Assembly: GCF_003050865.1 (NCBI RefSeq)
Contig: NZ_QAOK01000002.1
Location: 1-64,000, forward strand
DNA length: 64,000 nucleotides
Source: Nitrosospira multiformis
Lineage (GTDB): Bacteria; Pseudomonadota; Gammaproteobacteria; Burkholderiales; Nitrosomonadaceae
Direction: 5' to 3'
Each line of letters begins with the position of its first letter. The first letter of the stretch is position 1. Under the pieces are notes generated by a model. It ran no database searches, was not told the origin of the DNA, and saw only the letters and a list, made by a program, of their open reading frames with translations. This document shows, in pieces, positions 1 through 7,419 of the stretch. A program made the translations under genes and the position numbers.

Positions 1-45
1 AGCGCGCTCACGTACCTCGGGGGAAAACTTGTTCTGTTTCTTCAT
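1..45 (-). CDS. IS3-family transposase OrfA, N-terminus (partial)
   Basis: Only the first 15 residues are inside the window, reading MKKQNKFSPEVRERA from the ATG at 45-43. This is the characteristic beginning of IS3/IS911-type OrfA, the helix-turn-helix protein that with OrfB makes the frameshifted transposase. The terminal inverted repeat 50 bases upstream supports the call. The gene runs off the left edge. Confidence 0.75.
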   Translation of the reverse strand, partial: MKKQNKFSPEVRERA

Positions 46-95
46 AGCTCCATTCTCTCAGATGTTGGAGCCTCTACAAAACCCGGGGCGGTTCA
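1..95 (-). mobile_element. IS3-family insertion sequence, left end only
   Basis: The end of an IS3-family element enters from the left edge. On the minus strand the terminus near 95 begins TGAACCGCCCCGGGTTTTG, the terminal-repeat style of IS3-group elements, and about 50 bases inside it lies the start of the first transposase frame. The rest is outside the window, so intactness cannot be judged. The element has inserted into, or replaced the front of, the DUF1524-type gene remnant that continues from 96. Confidence 0.8.
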
Positions 96-278
96 AATAG
101 CGAGCTTAGTAATAATTACTACGAAGCAAAACGGGCTGTATTTCGGGCTGATTCTGCCTTTAAGAGCACAAGAAAGTTTGGAGAAGAGATAGATCGATGG
201 ACGCCAGCCGTGCTACAAAAGCGTGGAAAAACACTAGCAGCGTGGGCTTTAAGTAGGTGGCCTCACCAGAAACTATAA
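96..278 (+). pseudogene. C-terminal remnant of a DUF262/DUF1524 (GmrSD-like) protein
   Basis: An open frame with no start codon runs from the IS end to the TAA at 276-278. It reads through SNNYYEAKRAVF and then WTPAVLQKRGKTLAAWAL and SRWP near the end. The pattern (Leu-Ser-Asn xx Tyr, then Trp-Thr-Pro, an Arg, Leu-Ala and a terminal Trp-Pro) matches the extreme C-terminus of DUF1524 proteins, the HNH nuclease half of GmrSD type IV restriction enzymes. About 60 residues remain; the body of the gene is missing, apparently because of the adjoining IS3 element. Family assignment is by recognition of the tail motif only. Confidence 0.5.
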
Positions 279-985
279 CTGGAAATGTTCCCGCTACGGC
301 TCTACAGCATCTTATTCTTAATTTAAAAAGAATAGCCATTGCAATTGGTGAGGACTCAGCCGATCTTCACCCTGCAAGCTGTCCATCTTAATTTCCCGCG
401 CCAATAATTCCGGCGCTCTTCCTTCCGGCTCAATTATCCAGAGTCGGTCCAGCAAGTCCACGATTAAAGCGCATTTGGCTGTATTTAATGGAGAAGCACT
501 AACGCCAGCAATTGCCTCTCCAGCAGGTTCTTCATCATCAATCTTATTGTCCGAAGCTATCGGAGCTTTTATCCGTGAAAAACTGCCATTAGCGGTGAGG
601 ACTGTCAAAAAAACCTTGAACGCATGAGCAGCTTATTCGAGTGGATGAGGGGGAAGAAAAAATACAATATCACTTACAATGGGAAAGAGAGGAGTGGCGG
701 GAAAAACTGAGCAAAGCTCAAACGCAGGAGGAATTTTTGGACTGTTCGACCGGATAGGGGCAGCAACTGGAGTCGAGTCAGAACCGAAGCCGGCGACTTT
801 TTTATCATGAAACAAAAGACGATTTTTTCGCATTTTACCTCGACAACCCGAACGGCAAAGACCAAGGCTGGCTAAGGCGCGCTGAAGCGTCTAGCCTAAA
901 GGAACGGATTAAAATGTACCCTAGGCTCTATCGACCTGGAGCATTGGAAACGCCGAATATCAATCCCGGTTCATGTAAAGGAGTA
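279..985. other. Gene-poor stretch with possible decayed coding frames
   Basis: I see no intact gene here. On the plus strand a startless frame ending near 626 reads LLSEAIGAFIREKLPL and then KKTLNA before a stop; one frame over it continues SSLFEWMR. That resembles the N-terminal SAM-like domain of tyrosine recombinases, split by a frameshift. From about 640 to 985 another plus frame reads WEREEWREKL and later FFAFYLDNPNGKDQGWL but is broken by a TAG near 757. Both are best read as relics. The 96-codon minus-strand frame at 318-608 has no recognisable features. Confidence 0.25.
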
Positions 986-989
986 AGCC

Positions 990-1499
990 GTGGAAATCGA
1001 TGAACAACATAATGCCGCCCTAGCTAAAGTGGCGGAAATGGTTGGCGATGCCAAATTCGCGATGTTGACGACCAAGGAAAAAGATGGGACCTTGCGTAGC
1101 CGCCCCATGGCTACGATGCAACTGGACAGCGACGGCAATCTTTGGTTTTTTACTTCCCTGTCATCCCCAAAAATTGAGGAAGCGCAACCGGACCAGCAAG
1201 TCAATCTCTCCTACGCTCGTACCGATAAGTACGACTATCTTTCCATATCCGGGGCAGCGGAGCTGGTGCACGACAAGGAGAAGATGCAGACTTTATGGTC
1301 TCCGTGGCTTAAACCCTGGTTCCCAAAGGGCTTGGATGATCCGGATCTCGCTTTGCTCAAAGTCACCATCCTAGCAGTCGAATATTGGGATGCGCCTGAC
1401 AGTGCTACTGTGCGGGCATATGGACTTGTGAAAGCGCTGGTGACAGGTGATACCGATGCATTGGGGGAACATCGCAAACTGGATATAAACGGGGAATAA
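990..1499 (+). CDS. Pyridoxamine 5'-phosphate oxidase-like general stress protein
   Basis: A 169-residue FMN-binding split-barrel protein of the general stress protein 26 type. The N-terminal part has the family pattern: AMLTTKEKDGTLRSRPM, then NLWFFTSLSSPKIEE, then VNLSYA, which builds the flavin-binding barrel. The C-terminal part, around DLALLKVTILAVEYWDAP, is also typical of these stress proteins. The start is a GTG at 990 preceded by AAAGGAG, about seven bases away. No catalytic substrate can be inferred; such proteins bind FMN, FAD or F420. It stands alone, with decayed sequence upstream and a convergent peptidase gene downstream. Confidence 0.9.
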   Translation: MEIDEQHNAALAKVAEMVGDAKFAMLTTKEKDGTLRSRPMATMQLDSDGNLWFFTSLSSPKIEEAQPDQQVNLSYARTDKYDYLSISGAAELVHDKEKMQTLWSPWLKPWFPKGLDDPDLALLKVTILAVEYWDAPDSATVRAYGLVKALVTGDTDALGEHRKLDINGE

Positions 1500-1770
1500 T
1501 TGGGGCAGCTGTTGAAAACTCATGGCCTCCTGTGAAACCAAACGCTACAGGATTCATTCGCTCCTTTTTCAACTCTTCGGCTGTCCCCATAGCACGCGAA
1601 ATTCATAGCTGGCACGGCAGCAGAATCCAAGTACGCCAAGAGCTGGACTGGGGTTTGCCAAATCTGTTTATCATCCCGATATTAGTATATCCGCCTAGTC
1701 TGTCTCGAGACTCGCACTTCTTGCGGGGGGAATATGGCGGTATAGCGTGGTAACACCGGAACGTATTCCC

Positions 1771-2454
1771 TCATCGGCGCAGGATCGCCAACCAACGGGC
1801 CATGTTGAGGAGAGTCATTAGGGAAGCTGCGACATAAGTCCATGCCGCAGCGCCAAGCAAGCGCCGGGCGTGCGGCATATCCCCATTGATCAGGTAGTGT
1901 TCTCGCTCCAAAAGGGGCAGGGCTCGGTCGAAACTGGCATTCAACTCCATTGGTAAGGTTACCGCGTGCACGAGCACCGCGCTTCCCAGTGTCAAGATGC
2001 CACCGACAAGCAAAAGCAACCCCGCCGCAGGTGAGCGGAATACCGCCATCATTACAGGAGCCAACATCAGGATACCGGCACCCAGTTTCTCCACACCAGC
2101 AGTCCATTGCACCAGTCTTGTACGCATGGCAAGGGGTGGATAGTTATCGTGATCCTGGATGGCATGGCCAACTTCGTGCGCTGCAACTGTTATAGCTGTC
2201 AGTGAACGGCCGTTGAATTTATCCGGTGTGAGACGGACTGCTTTTTTCAACGGGTCATAATGATCGCCCGATTCGGTTACCTCCACGCCTACATGTGGCA
2301 GCTTTGCGCTGTTCAGCAGGTCGCGCGCCAATTCCGCTCCGGTAAATGAATAGCGATTCGCGGGTTCGCTATATTTTTCCATTATATGTTTGACCCAATA
2401 GGAAGGCCCGACGATCAGGAGAGCAATGAAACAGATCAATATCAGATAGAGCAT
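1771..2454 (-). CDS. Neutral zinc metallopeptidase, YugP family (membrane)
   Basis: A 227-residue integral membrane protein of the Zn_peptidase_2 (YugP) family. It starts with a membrane segment (LILICFIALLIVGPSYWV). A cytoplasmic part carries SFTGAELARDLL, and the zinc site is AAHEVGHAIQ, with HEVGH as the HExxH motif at about residues 93-97. Two further hydrophobic segments follow (GILMLAPVMMAVF and LLLLVGGILTLG), then a last one near the C-terminus. ELNASFDRA after the membrane segments is also typical of the family and supplies another acidic residue near the metal site. The length matches the family. The physiological substrate is unknown. It has no obvious operon partner. Confidence 0.88.
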   Translation of the reverse strand: MLYLILICFIALLIVGPSYWVKHIMEKYSEPANRYSFTGAELARDLLNSAKLPHVGVEVTESGDHYDPLKKAVRLTPDKFNGRSLTAITVAAHEVGHAIQDHDNYPPLAMRTRLVQWTAGVEKLGAGILMLAPVMMAVFRSPAAGLLLLVGGILTLGSAVLVHAVTLPMELNASFDRALPLLEREHYLINGDMPHARRLLGAAAWTYVAASLMTLLNMARWLAILRR

Positions 2455-2636
2455 GCGGAAATTTAATAAAAAGTTACTTTAATCGACTGTCCAGTGACGC
2501 TTATCTATAACTCAGCTTCGAAGCACTATATCTGTACGTTTGATCAACAATGCTCAAAATAATTTCTTGATCCCAACCAGACAAAGCCTAAATAGAAGCG
2601 CTATACGAGATTATTCAATTGAATTGAGGCGCTCAA

Positions 2637-2901
2637 TTAAAAACCACCTCTTGAGTTGGTTTTTAATTTCTGAGTATCTGTTCGCTGATCGACTCGGCTA
2701 AGCTTCTTGAGCTGAGCATTCTCTGCTTCAAGATCTCGCAACCGTTTTGCGTCAGATACCGGCATCCCGCCAAACTTGGCCGCCAAGTGTAGAAGAAGGC
2801 ATCGGAAAAGCCATGTTGACGGCACAATTCGCTGACCGGAAGCCTCCATCTGCCTGCTTCAGACATCCAATAATTTGCTCATCCGTAAAACGCTTCTTCA
2901 C
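2637..2901 (-). pseudogene. IS3-family OrfA remnant, frameshifted and truncated
   Basis: The minus strand encodes the front of an IS3-type OrfA. A GTG at 2901-2899 starts VKKRFTDEQIIGCLKQAD, then a second frame gives VSELCRQHGFSDAFFYTWR and a third gives FGGMPVSDAKRLRDLEAEN followed by AQLKKL. The normal protein has all three in one frame, so at least two small frameshifts have occurred. Homology stops after the LKKL motif, where a hairpin follows. No OrfB half and no terminal repeats were found, so this is a relic. Confidence 0.8.
2638..2668. terminator. Hairpin with T-run, first copy of a repeated tail
   Basis: AACCACCTC-TT-GAGTTGGTT folds into a nine-pair stem with one mismatch, followed by TTTTAATTT. 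The same hairpin plus the following sequence (TTTCTGAGTATC and about 25 more bases) recurs at 3652-3707, so this is part of a duplicated segment as well as a likely rho-independent terminator. Confidence 0.5.
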
Positions 2902-3141
2902 GTCCGCTCTCCTCTCGAAAAACGAACTTTACTAGATTCCAAATGGCGCGTTTTAACGGGAGCACATCAGGGCTTCTAAAAGCGTTAAAGTTTTGCCGAA
3001 TAAATCATCATTTAATTTAGTGTGGCGAAGCTTTATCCTTATGCCATCGCGCCCATTAGGTATCTGCATGGACAGGCGATATCACAGGACGTAATAGTCA
3101 TTTGAACAAAGTGCATTTTATCTATGGGAGAGGGAGGAAAT

Positions 3142-3474
3142 ATGGCGGATAACAAACAAAAACACCAACTTGTTCCAGTACAACCACGAGAAACCAAACC
3201 GCGAGAAACCATGACGCGGGTTTATGAGATAGATGGTGTCAGATATGTGGAAACTCAAGAATTCGGTTGCCAGCTGGTTAGTCGGGAGAAAAAGAGACCC
3301 CAGGTCACTATTGATAACGGAAGGCAAATCCTGGGGGAGAAGTTTGTTCCTTTGCACTCCAAAAGGTCGGGGTTATTTGAATACAAAGTCTTCTGGTGTC
3401 TCCAATCCGCTAGAGATGATCAGGGACGAAAGATCAGCAAAACACAACTATTCAGAAATTTATTCCTAAGTTAA
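3142..3474 (+). CDS. Orphan protein, twin A (3'-frameshifted relative to twin B)
   Basis: I do not recognise this family. The 110-residue protein starts at the ATG at 3142, preceded by a strong GGGAGAGGGAGG site. The N-terminus is rich in Lys, Gln, Pro and Glu (KQKHQLVPVQPRETKP). A conserved core follows: TRVYEIDGVRYVETQEFG, then CQLVSRE, VTIDNGRQILGE, FVPLHS and FEYKVFWCL. It has no signal peptide and no membrane segment. The copy at 4115-4471 has the same core. Compared with that copy, one base is missing after FWCLQSARDD, so the last 19 or so residues differ and the protein ends early. About 120 bases of upstream sequence are also conserved between the twins. Probably a small cytoplasmic protein; function unknown. 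Confidence 0.6.
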   Translation: MADNKQKHQLVPVQPRETKPRETMTRVYEIDGVRYVETQEFGCQLVSREKKRPQVTIDNGRQILGEKFVPLHSKRSGLFEYKVFWCLQSARDDQGRKISKTQLFRNLFLS

Positions 3475-3595
3475 GGAATTCAAAAGTGTTTTAAAGTTTG
3501 GCTGGCAGTTATAAAGCGTGAATTTTTAGGAATCCGGCTCGATTCAAAAAGCAGAATTGAATAGCTGGGGAGTGCCCTCTGGCACACTCCCTCCA

Positions 3596-3643
3596 AGGGA
3601 AATCACGTTGAATGGAAGGCTGTAGATCCCGCCGCCTCTACCA
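3596..3643 (+). repeat. tmRNA 3'-end-like sequence, copy 1 (possible attachment-site relic)
   Basis: The stretch ends GTAGATCCCGCCGCCTCTACCA. This looks like the T-arm and 3' acceptor end of bacterial tmRNA, whose usual end is a TTCGATTCC-type loop followed by CGCCTCCACCA. The second copy is at 4663-4714, and the shared context includes ACGTTGAA just upstream. No tmRNA 5' half was found in the window, so these are fragments. Fragments of ssrA 3' ends are commonly left by integrative elements. Confidence 0.45.
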
Positions 3644-3651
3644 ATTAAAAG

Positions 3652-3674
3652 ACCACCCTTGAGGTGGTTTTTTA
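3652..3674 (+). terminator. Rho-independent terminator after twin A module
   Basis: ACCACC-CTTGA-GGTGGT followed by six T residues: a short perfect stem with a T-run, directly after the tmRNA-like end. The hairpin and its downstream 30 bases are homologous to 2638-2697. Confidence 0.7.
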
Positions 3675-3850
3675 ATTTCAGAGTATCCAATCACCGACCG
3701 ATCGGATGCAACTGTTATCATTCGATCCTTGCTGAACTTCTACATTTGCCCCTGCCCGTAAGTGCATTTTTTCTTCAATTTCCGATCAATCGAATTTGCC
3801 TCCCTCGATTTGAATCATCATTTAATTTATCGAGTTGGTCCAAAAAAATA

Positions 3851-3990
3851 CCATGAATCTCGTCATTCCGGGCTTGACCTGGAATCCAGCCCCGACCAAT
3901 AATGGCGTGCTTTGAACATCACTGGAGATGGCTTTCGCCGGTATGACGTTCGTACTGTTTGCTCGCCGAATTTAATAGCCTGGTGAATTT
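3851..3990 (+). repeat. Dispersed repeat, copy 1
   Basis: A non-coding repeat starting ATGAATCTCGTCATTCCGGG and ending with TACTGTTTGCTCGCCGAATT. Its first half (CTTGACCTGGAATCCAGC, then TAATGGCGTGCTTTGAACAT) recurs at 47815 and, inverted, at 34340; its second half recurs at 47900 and at 55975. It sits directly upstream of the conserved leader of twin B. Confidence 0.75.
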
Positions 3991-4114
3991 TATCCTTATG
4001 CCTCGCGAGTTGTCGCACTCCTTGGTATCTGCGTGGAAAAGCCCGCAATACTGCGGGATGTAATAAGTTATTTGAACAAAGTGTATTTTTATCTAAGGGA
4101 GAGGGAGGAGATAT

Positions 4115-4471
4115 ATGGCCAAAGAACAGAAACATGAACTTGTTCCGGCACAACCGCAAGAAACCAAACTGCAAGAAATCAAACAGGAAGAAGCCGTAAC
4201 GCGAGTTTATGAGATAGGCGGCGTCAGATACGCGGAGACTCAAGAATTCGGTTGCCAACTGGTTAGTCGGGAGAGGGATAGGCCCCAGGTCACTATTGAT
4301 AACGGAAGACAAATCCTGGGGGAGAGTTTTGTTCCTTTGCATTCCGAAAGGTCTGGGATATTTGAATACAAAATCTTCTGGTGCCTCGAATCCATTAGGA
4401 ATGATCACGGGACAAAGGATCAGCAAAACAAGGCTGTTCAGAAGTTTATTCATAAGTTAAGGAATTCATAA
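4115..4471 (+). CDS. Orphan protein, twin B
   Basis: This 118-residue protein is the second copy of the orphan family seen at 3142. It starts at the ATG at 4115 after GGGAGAGGGAGG. The N-terminal 30 residues are Gln/Glu/Pro-rich and charged (KLQEIKQEEAVTRVYE); the core reads GGVRYAETQEFGCQLVSRE, then VTIDNGRQILGE and FVPLHSER, then FEYKIFWCLESIRND. The C-terminus (QNKAVQKFIHKLRNS) is basic and helical and is lost in twin A by a one-base deletion. No signal peptide or membrane segment is visible. Upstream, CCCGCA-ATA-TGCGGG forms a small perfect hairpin absent from twin A. Downstream lies another tmRNA-like end. Family and function unknown to me; the conserved core despite nucleotide drift argues it is, or recently was, translated. 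Confidence 0.7.
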   Translation: MAKEQKHELVPAQPQETKLQEIKQEEAVTRVYEIGGVRYAETQEFGCQLVSRERDRPQVTIDNGRQILGESFVPLHSERSGIFEYKIFWCLESIRNDHGTKDQQNKAVQKFIHKLRNS

Positions 4472-4662
4472 ACGCCTTAAAGTTTGGTTGGCAGTTATGA
4501 AGCGTGATATTGCAGGAATCGAACCGAAGTCTCAAAGCGGGAATCAAACGGATTGAACGAGTTTGCTTCGGCTCGCTTCTCATCATCTTATACTGCTCCC
4601 AGCCGGGAATCCCAGTGAACCTGGAATCCAAGCTGATCGGATTTTAAAGCTCTGTAAAATCA

Positions 4663-4714
4663 GAGTGAAATAACGTTGAACGGTGGAGGTTGTAGATTTC
4701 CACCGCCTCCACCA
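4663..4714 (+). repeat. tmRNA 3'-end-like sequence, copy 2 (possible attachment-site relic)
   Basis: The segment ends GTAGATTTCCACCGCCTCCACCA, even closer than copy 1 to a canonical tmRNA 3' end. GGTGGAGG at 4682 can pair with CCTCCACC, giving an eight-pair stem. The segment and copy 1 bracket the twin B module as direct repeats about 1.07 kb apart. Confidence 0.45.
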
Positions 4715-4717
4715 TTT

Positions 4718-4752
4718 ACCTGAAGCCTGACCGTTCTCGTTGGGCTTTTTGC
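4718..4752 (+). terminator. Probable rho-independent terminator after twin B module
   Basis: GAAGCCTGACC...GTTGGGCTTTTT forms an AAGCC/GGCTT stem with a T-run just beyond the tmRNA-like end, in the position of the natural terminator of a small stable RNA gene. Confidence 0.5.
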
Positions 4753-4902
4753 CGCCTGGAATCCCGTTGCGCTCCGCCCCGGGTTCCCTGATGAACACTG
4801 CTTGCGACAACATGGCTCAAGCCCATCAGGAGTGTTCAATCGGGTAGCATGCCAGGCGCGATTTCCGCTTTCGAAGTTTAGATAAAAAATACAGCCCGTT
4901 TC

Positions 4903-5160
4903 TCAGCCGCACCCGCACCCGCCACAGCTACAACCGCTGCCCTCGCCGGAGGCGCCTTCTCCGCCTTCGCTTGCCTGCTCGCCATCCGCCTGCTTTTTTT
5001 CGTTATCTGCGTTATCTGTTTCCCCGAAAAAGCGATTTTCCTCTCATCGGCACCAGCGGGCACCCGCCAAGCGCTACGTAATCTTGCGTAGCTGGCGTAC
5101 GTATTCCTGCGCTTTTCCGGGCATTCGTTCAAGCGTGTAATACCTCAATCCGCGCCATGG
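4903..5160 (-). pseudogene. Decayed small gene with Cys-rich tail; repeat partner of 14410-14590
   Basis: On the minus strand the frame ending at the TGA at 4905-4903 reads GEGSGCSCGGCGCG at its end, preceded by an acidic, Gly-rich stretch (ETDNADNEKKQADGEQASEG). Upstream, in another frame, lies LERMPGKAQEYVRQLRKIT, then a TAG. Only small frame changes would join the two. The front part recurs at 14410-14590, where it also reads ERMPGK-Q-YVRQLR, with different frame damage. Residues are conserved despite base changes, so an ancestral small protein is likely. I do not recognise the family. Confidence 0.4.
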
Positions 5161-5203
5161 TTCACAGAATAACTAGATCAACTTGAAAATAAGGGGAAAA
5201 GGA

Positions 5204-5602
5204 ATGATCTCAAGAAAATGGGCAGCCTTTGTTTGCGTGCTGGCATTGGTTTTTAGCTCTGGGTGTTCAGTCTTCATGGCCGCCAAGCAGCCAGACAAGA
5301 AGAATGTTGATTTATTCCGGCTAGGTACCCCTCGGACCATGCTTTTGGGAGAGTTTGGCCCCCCTGTAACAAGCGAGACAAGAAATGGCAGGAAATATGA
5401 AGTTTTCAAGTTCGTCCAAGGGTACAGCACTGGGGTAAAAGCTGGCAGGGCGCTTTTCCATGGAGCTGCCGATGTGATGACCCTGGGCTTATGGGAGGTG
5501 GTGGGCACTCCGGCCGAAGCTGTCTTTAGTGGCGATGAAATGGCATTCGAGGTTTCGTATGACCGGAATAATCGGATCAACCAGGTAACGACAATAAAGT
5601 AA
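5204..5602 (+). CDS. Small lipoprotein, unknown function
   Basis: A 132-residue lipoprotein. The ATG at 5204 lies after GGGGAAAAGGA and is preferred over an upstream TTG at 5183. The signal peptide is WAAFVCVLALVFSSGC, with lipobox FSSGC. The mature part is short and globular and contains LFRLGTPRTMLLGEFGPP, reminiscent of the small SmpA/OmlA-like outer-membrane lipoproteins in which such a helix precedes a Gly-Pro turn, and ends FEVSYDRNNRINQVTTI. A Gly-rich middle (GVKAGRALFHGAADVM) could insert in the membrane. It is followed by another lipoprotein gene on the same strand. Confidence 0.75.
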   Translation: MISRKWAAFVCVLALVFSSGCSVFMAAKQPDKKNVDLFRLGTPRTMLLGEFGPPVTSETRNGRKYEVFKFVQGYSTGVKAGRALFHGAADVMTLGLWEVVGTPAEAVFSGDEMAFEVSYDRNNRINQVTTIK

Positions 5603-5727
5603 TAGCTGAAATCTTTAATAGTTGCCCATCATTCAGCTTTGAAAATTTTTTTCATATAAAAGTGATGTTCCTGAGGCATTTCTCGAAAAAATTGAATTCG
5701 GCCTTTAATTGTTCCACATTGAAAATC

Positions 5728-6423
5728 ATGCTAAATAAATATTTTATTATTTCCGTTCTCATTGCAGCTGCTTTGATCCTCACCGGTTGTGCTACGCCTC
5801 AGCGGCCTGTTTCTCTTTCTGAAAGCACATTAGCTTCAAAAACCCATCGGGTTGGTGTCGCCATGACGCCCCTGCCAAAAGTGGACATGCAGTTGCCGGG
5901 AGCCAGCTGTTTGCTCTGTATCGCTGCCGCGACCCTGGCGAATTCCTCGCTTATCGATCACACACGGACATTGCCGCACGAGGACCTACCGAAACTCAAG
6001 AACAGCCTGGCTGAGCTGCTTCGCAAAAAGGGTTCAAATGTAACCGTGATCTCCGAAGACCTGGATATCAGCAAGCTGTCGGATTACAGCGGCAAAGGCA
6101 CTGACATCGCCGAGAAAGATTTTTCTCCACTGAAGCAAAAATACGGCATCGACAAAGTTGTTCTTATCCAGATCACGGACTTGGGGATGCTTCGGCCTTA
6201 TTCCACCTATTTTCCCACTAGCGAGCCTAAAGCAATATTGAAAGGAGTGGGGTCCATGGTCAGCCTGAACAACAATGCTTACGAATGGTACATGCCGGTG
6301 GAGCTGGCGAAGGGCTCAGAGGGTCCATGGGACGAGTCTCCGAATTTTCCGGGTTTAACCAACGCCTACTTCCAGGTATTGGAAATGGGCAAGGATGCCT
6401 TTCTCAAGCCATTCAATAATTGA
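5728..6423 (+). CDS. Lipoprotein, unknown function
   Basis: A 231-residue lipoprotein when started at the ATG at 5728; the longer frame from 5662 would put 22 residues in front of the signal peptide. The signal is FIISVLIAAALILTGC with lipobox LTGCA. The mature protein has a hydrophobic stretch with a Cys pair (SCLLCIAAATLA), a region reading LKNSLAELLRKKGSNVTVISED and then YGIDKVVLIQITDLGMLR. This order resembles proteins that sense or scaffold at the outer membrane, but I cannot name a family. It follows the lipoprotein at 5204 on the same strand and precedes the exported protein at 6457 by 33 bases, so the three may be co-transcribed. Confidence 0.75.
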   Translation: MLNKYFIISVLIAAALILTGCATPQRPVSLSESTLASKTHRVGVAMTPLPKVDMQLPGASCLLCIAAATLANSSLIDHTRTLPHEDLPKLKNSLAELLRKKGSNVTVISEDLDISKLSDYSGKGTDIAEKDFSPLKQKYGIDKVVLIQITDLGMLRPYSTYFPTSEPKAILKGVGSMVSLNNNAYEWYMPVELAKGSEGPWDESPNFPGLTNAYFQVLEMGKDAFLKPFNN

Positions 6424-6456
6424 TGACATGCTTATAGTCGAGGAGACTTTTCATTC

Positions 6457-7419
6457 ATGAGACCTGCACTGGCACGACAAATGATACCAACAGCATTAGC
6501 TGTCGCAGCCATCACACTCATTATCGTAATGTCCCCAGCAGAGGCTGGCAGCGATGCCCCATCCGGGGAGAGAACAGTCCCTGTAAGGTTGGGCACAGAA
6601 CAGAATTGGTCTGTCCGCCTGCCGGAAGCTGACAAGGTGGTCTACAAGGGTGAGGTCATTCAAGACAACAGCAACATTGAGGCAGAAGGAATCCATTCCA
6701 TCGATGTTCTTTATTCTCTGGCGTTTGTCACCGGGAAGTACATCAAGGAATATGGAAAAGATGAGGAACTTCAGACTGAAGCTGACAAAGTACTCCTCCC
6801 ATACCAAACCGCACTCGGCAATTTCACATACAGGGAATTGGTGCAGCGAGGATTGAATAAGACATCGGTGGGTGGCAGCAAGAAATGGGTGGAGTTCAAT
6901 TCGCCATCCGTAGCTGAATGGGTAGTTGAAGTAACGCCATCCTTCACCCTTACTCAAGACCAAAGTGCCATAGTTCTGAATAACCATATTGCCATCTATG
7001 CTCCCGGTGCACCTTCAGAGCCTCTTTATAAAAATCTCATCAGGATTGTTTCCGATCCAAGGAATGAACCGGACCCTGCTGGTCTCTGGATGAGGGGCGG
7101 GGGTGAAAGACTGAAGGAGGAGAGCGCTGATCTCTTCGCACGATCTTTAGAAATCGCCTGGAGGGAAATAGGCAATGCTTCCCGCAAGGATGATCCAGCC
7201 CGCCCAAAGACGATACGGTATCGGCAGGGAAAATCAGAAAAGATGGAACGGGCAGGGGTAATTGATATGAGATGCAATCGCGCGGTGATCAGGACCTTGA
7301 GGGGTTGGCTCATGTCTGTTCCGTTGGCGGAACCAAGGGAGGACGCAACCGGGAACGAATGCAACAATAAACTCAGCCAGAACCTTGTGGAATTTAGGGG
7401 GAATACCTTTCTTCCTTGA
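6457..7419 (+). CDS. Exported protein, unknown function
   Basis: A 320-residue protein with an N-terminal signal peptide (ALAVAAITLIIVMSPAEA, probable cleavage after AEA). The mature part is hydrophilic and has no motif I can name. It contains YRELVQRGLNKTSVGG and VAEWVVEVTPSFTLTQ, and has two cysteines far apart near the C-terminus. AGGAGAC lies about 10 bases before the ATG. The 33-base gap to the preceding lipoprotein gene suggests an operon. Periplasmic location is inferred from the signal peptide. Confidence 0.7.
   Translation: MRPALARQMIPTALAVAAITLIIVMSPAEAGSDAPSGERTVPVRLGTEQNWSVRLPEADKVVYKGEVIQDNSNIEAEGIHSIDVLYSLAFVTGKYIKEYGKDEELQTEADKVLLPYQTALGNFTYRELVQRGLNKTSVGGSKKWVEFNSPSVAEWVVEVTPSFTLTQDQSAIVLNNHIAIYAPGAPSEPLYKNLIRIVSDPRNEPDPAGLWMRGGGERLKEESADLFARSLEIAWREIGNASRKDDPARPKTIRYRQGKSEKMERAGVIDMRCNRAVIRTLRGWLMSVPLAEPREDATGNECNNKLSQNLVEFRGNTFLP

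Noticed and set aside
318-608. A 96-codon minus-strand frame near the left edge
   Set aside because: No ribosome site, no family, and the opposite strand has integrase-like motifs.
3863-4453. A 196-codon minus-strand frame opposite twin B
   Set aside because: It is antisense to the conserved twin B gene and runs into the dispersed repeat; its codons have no recognisable domain.
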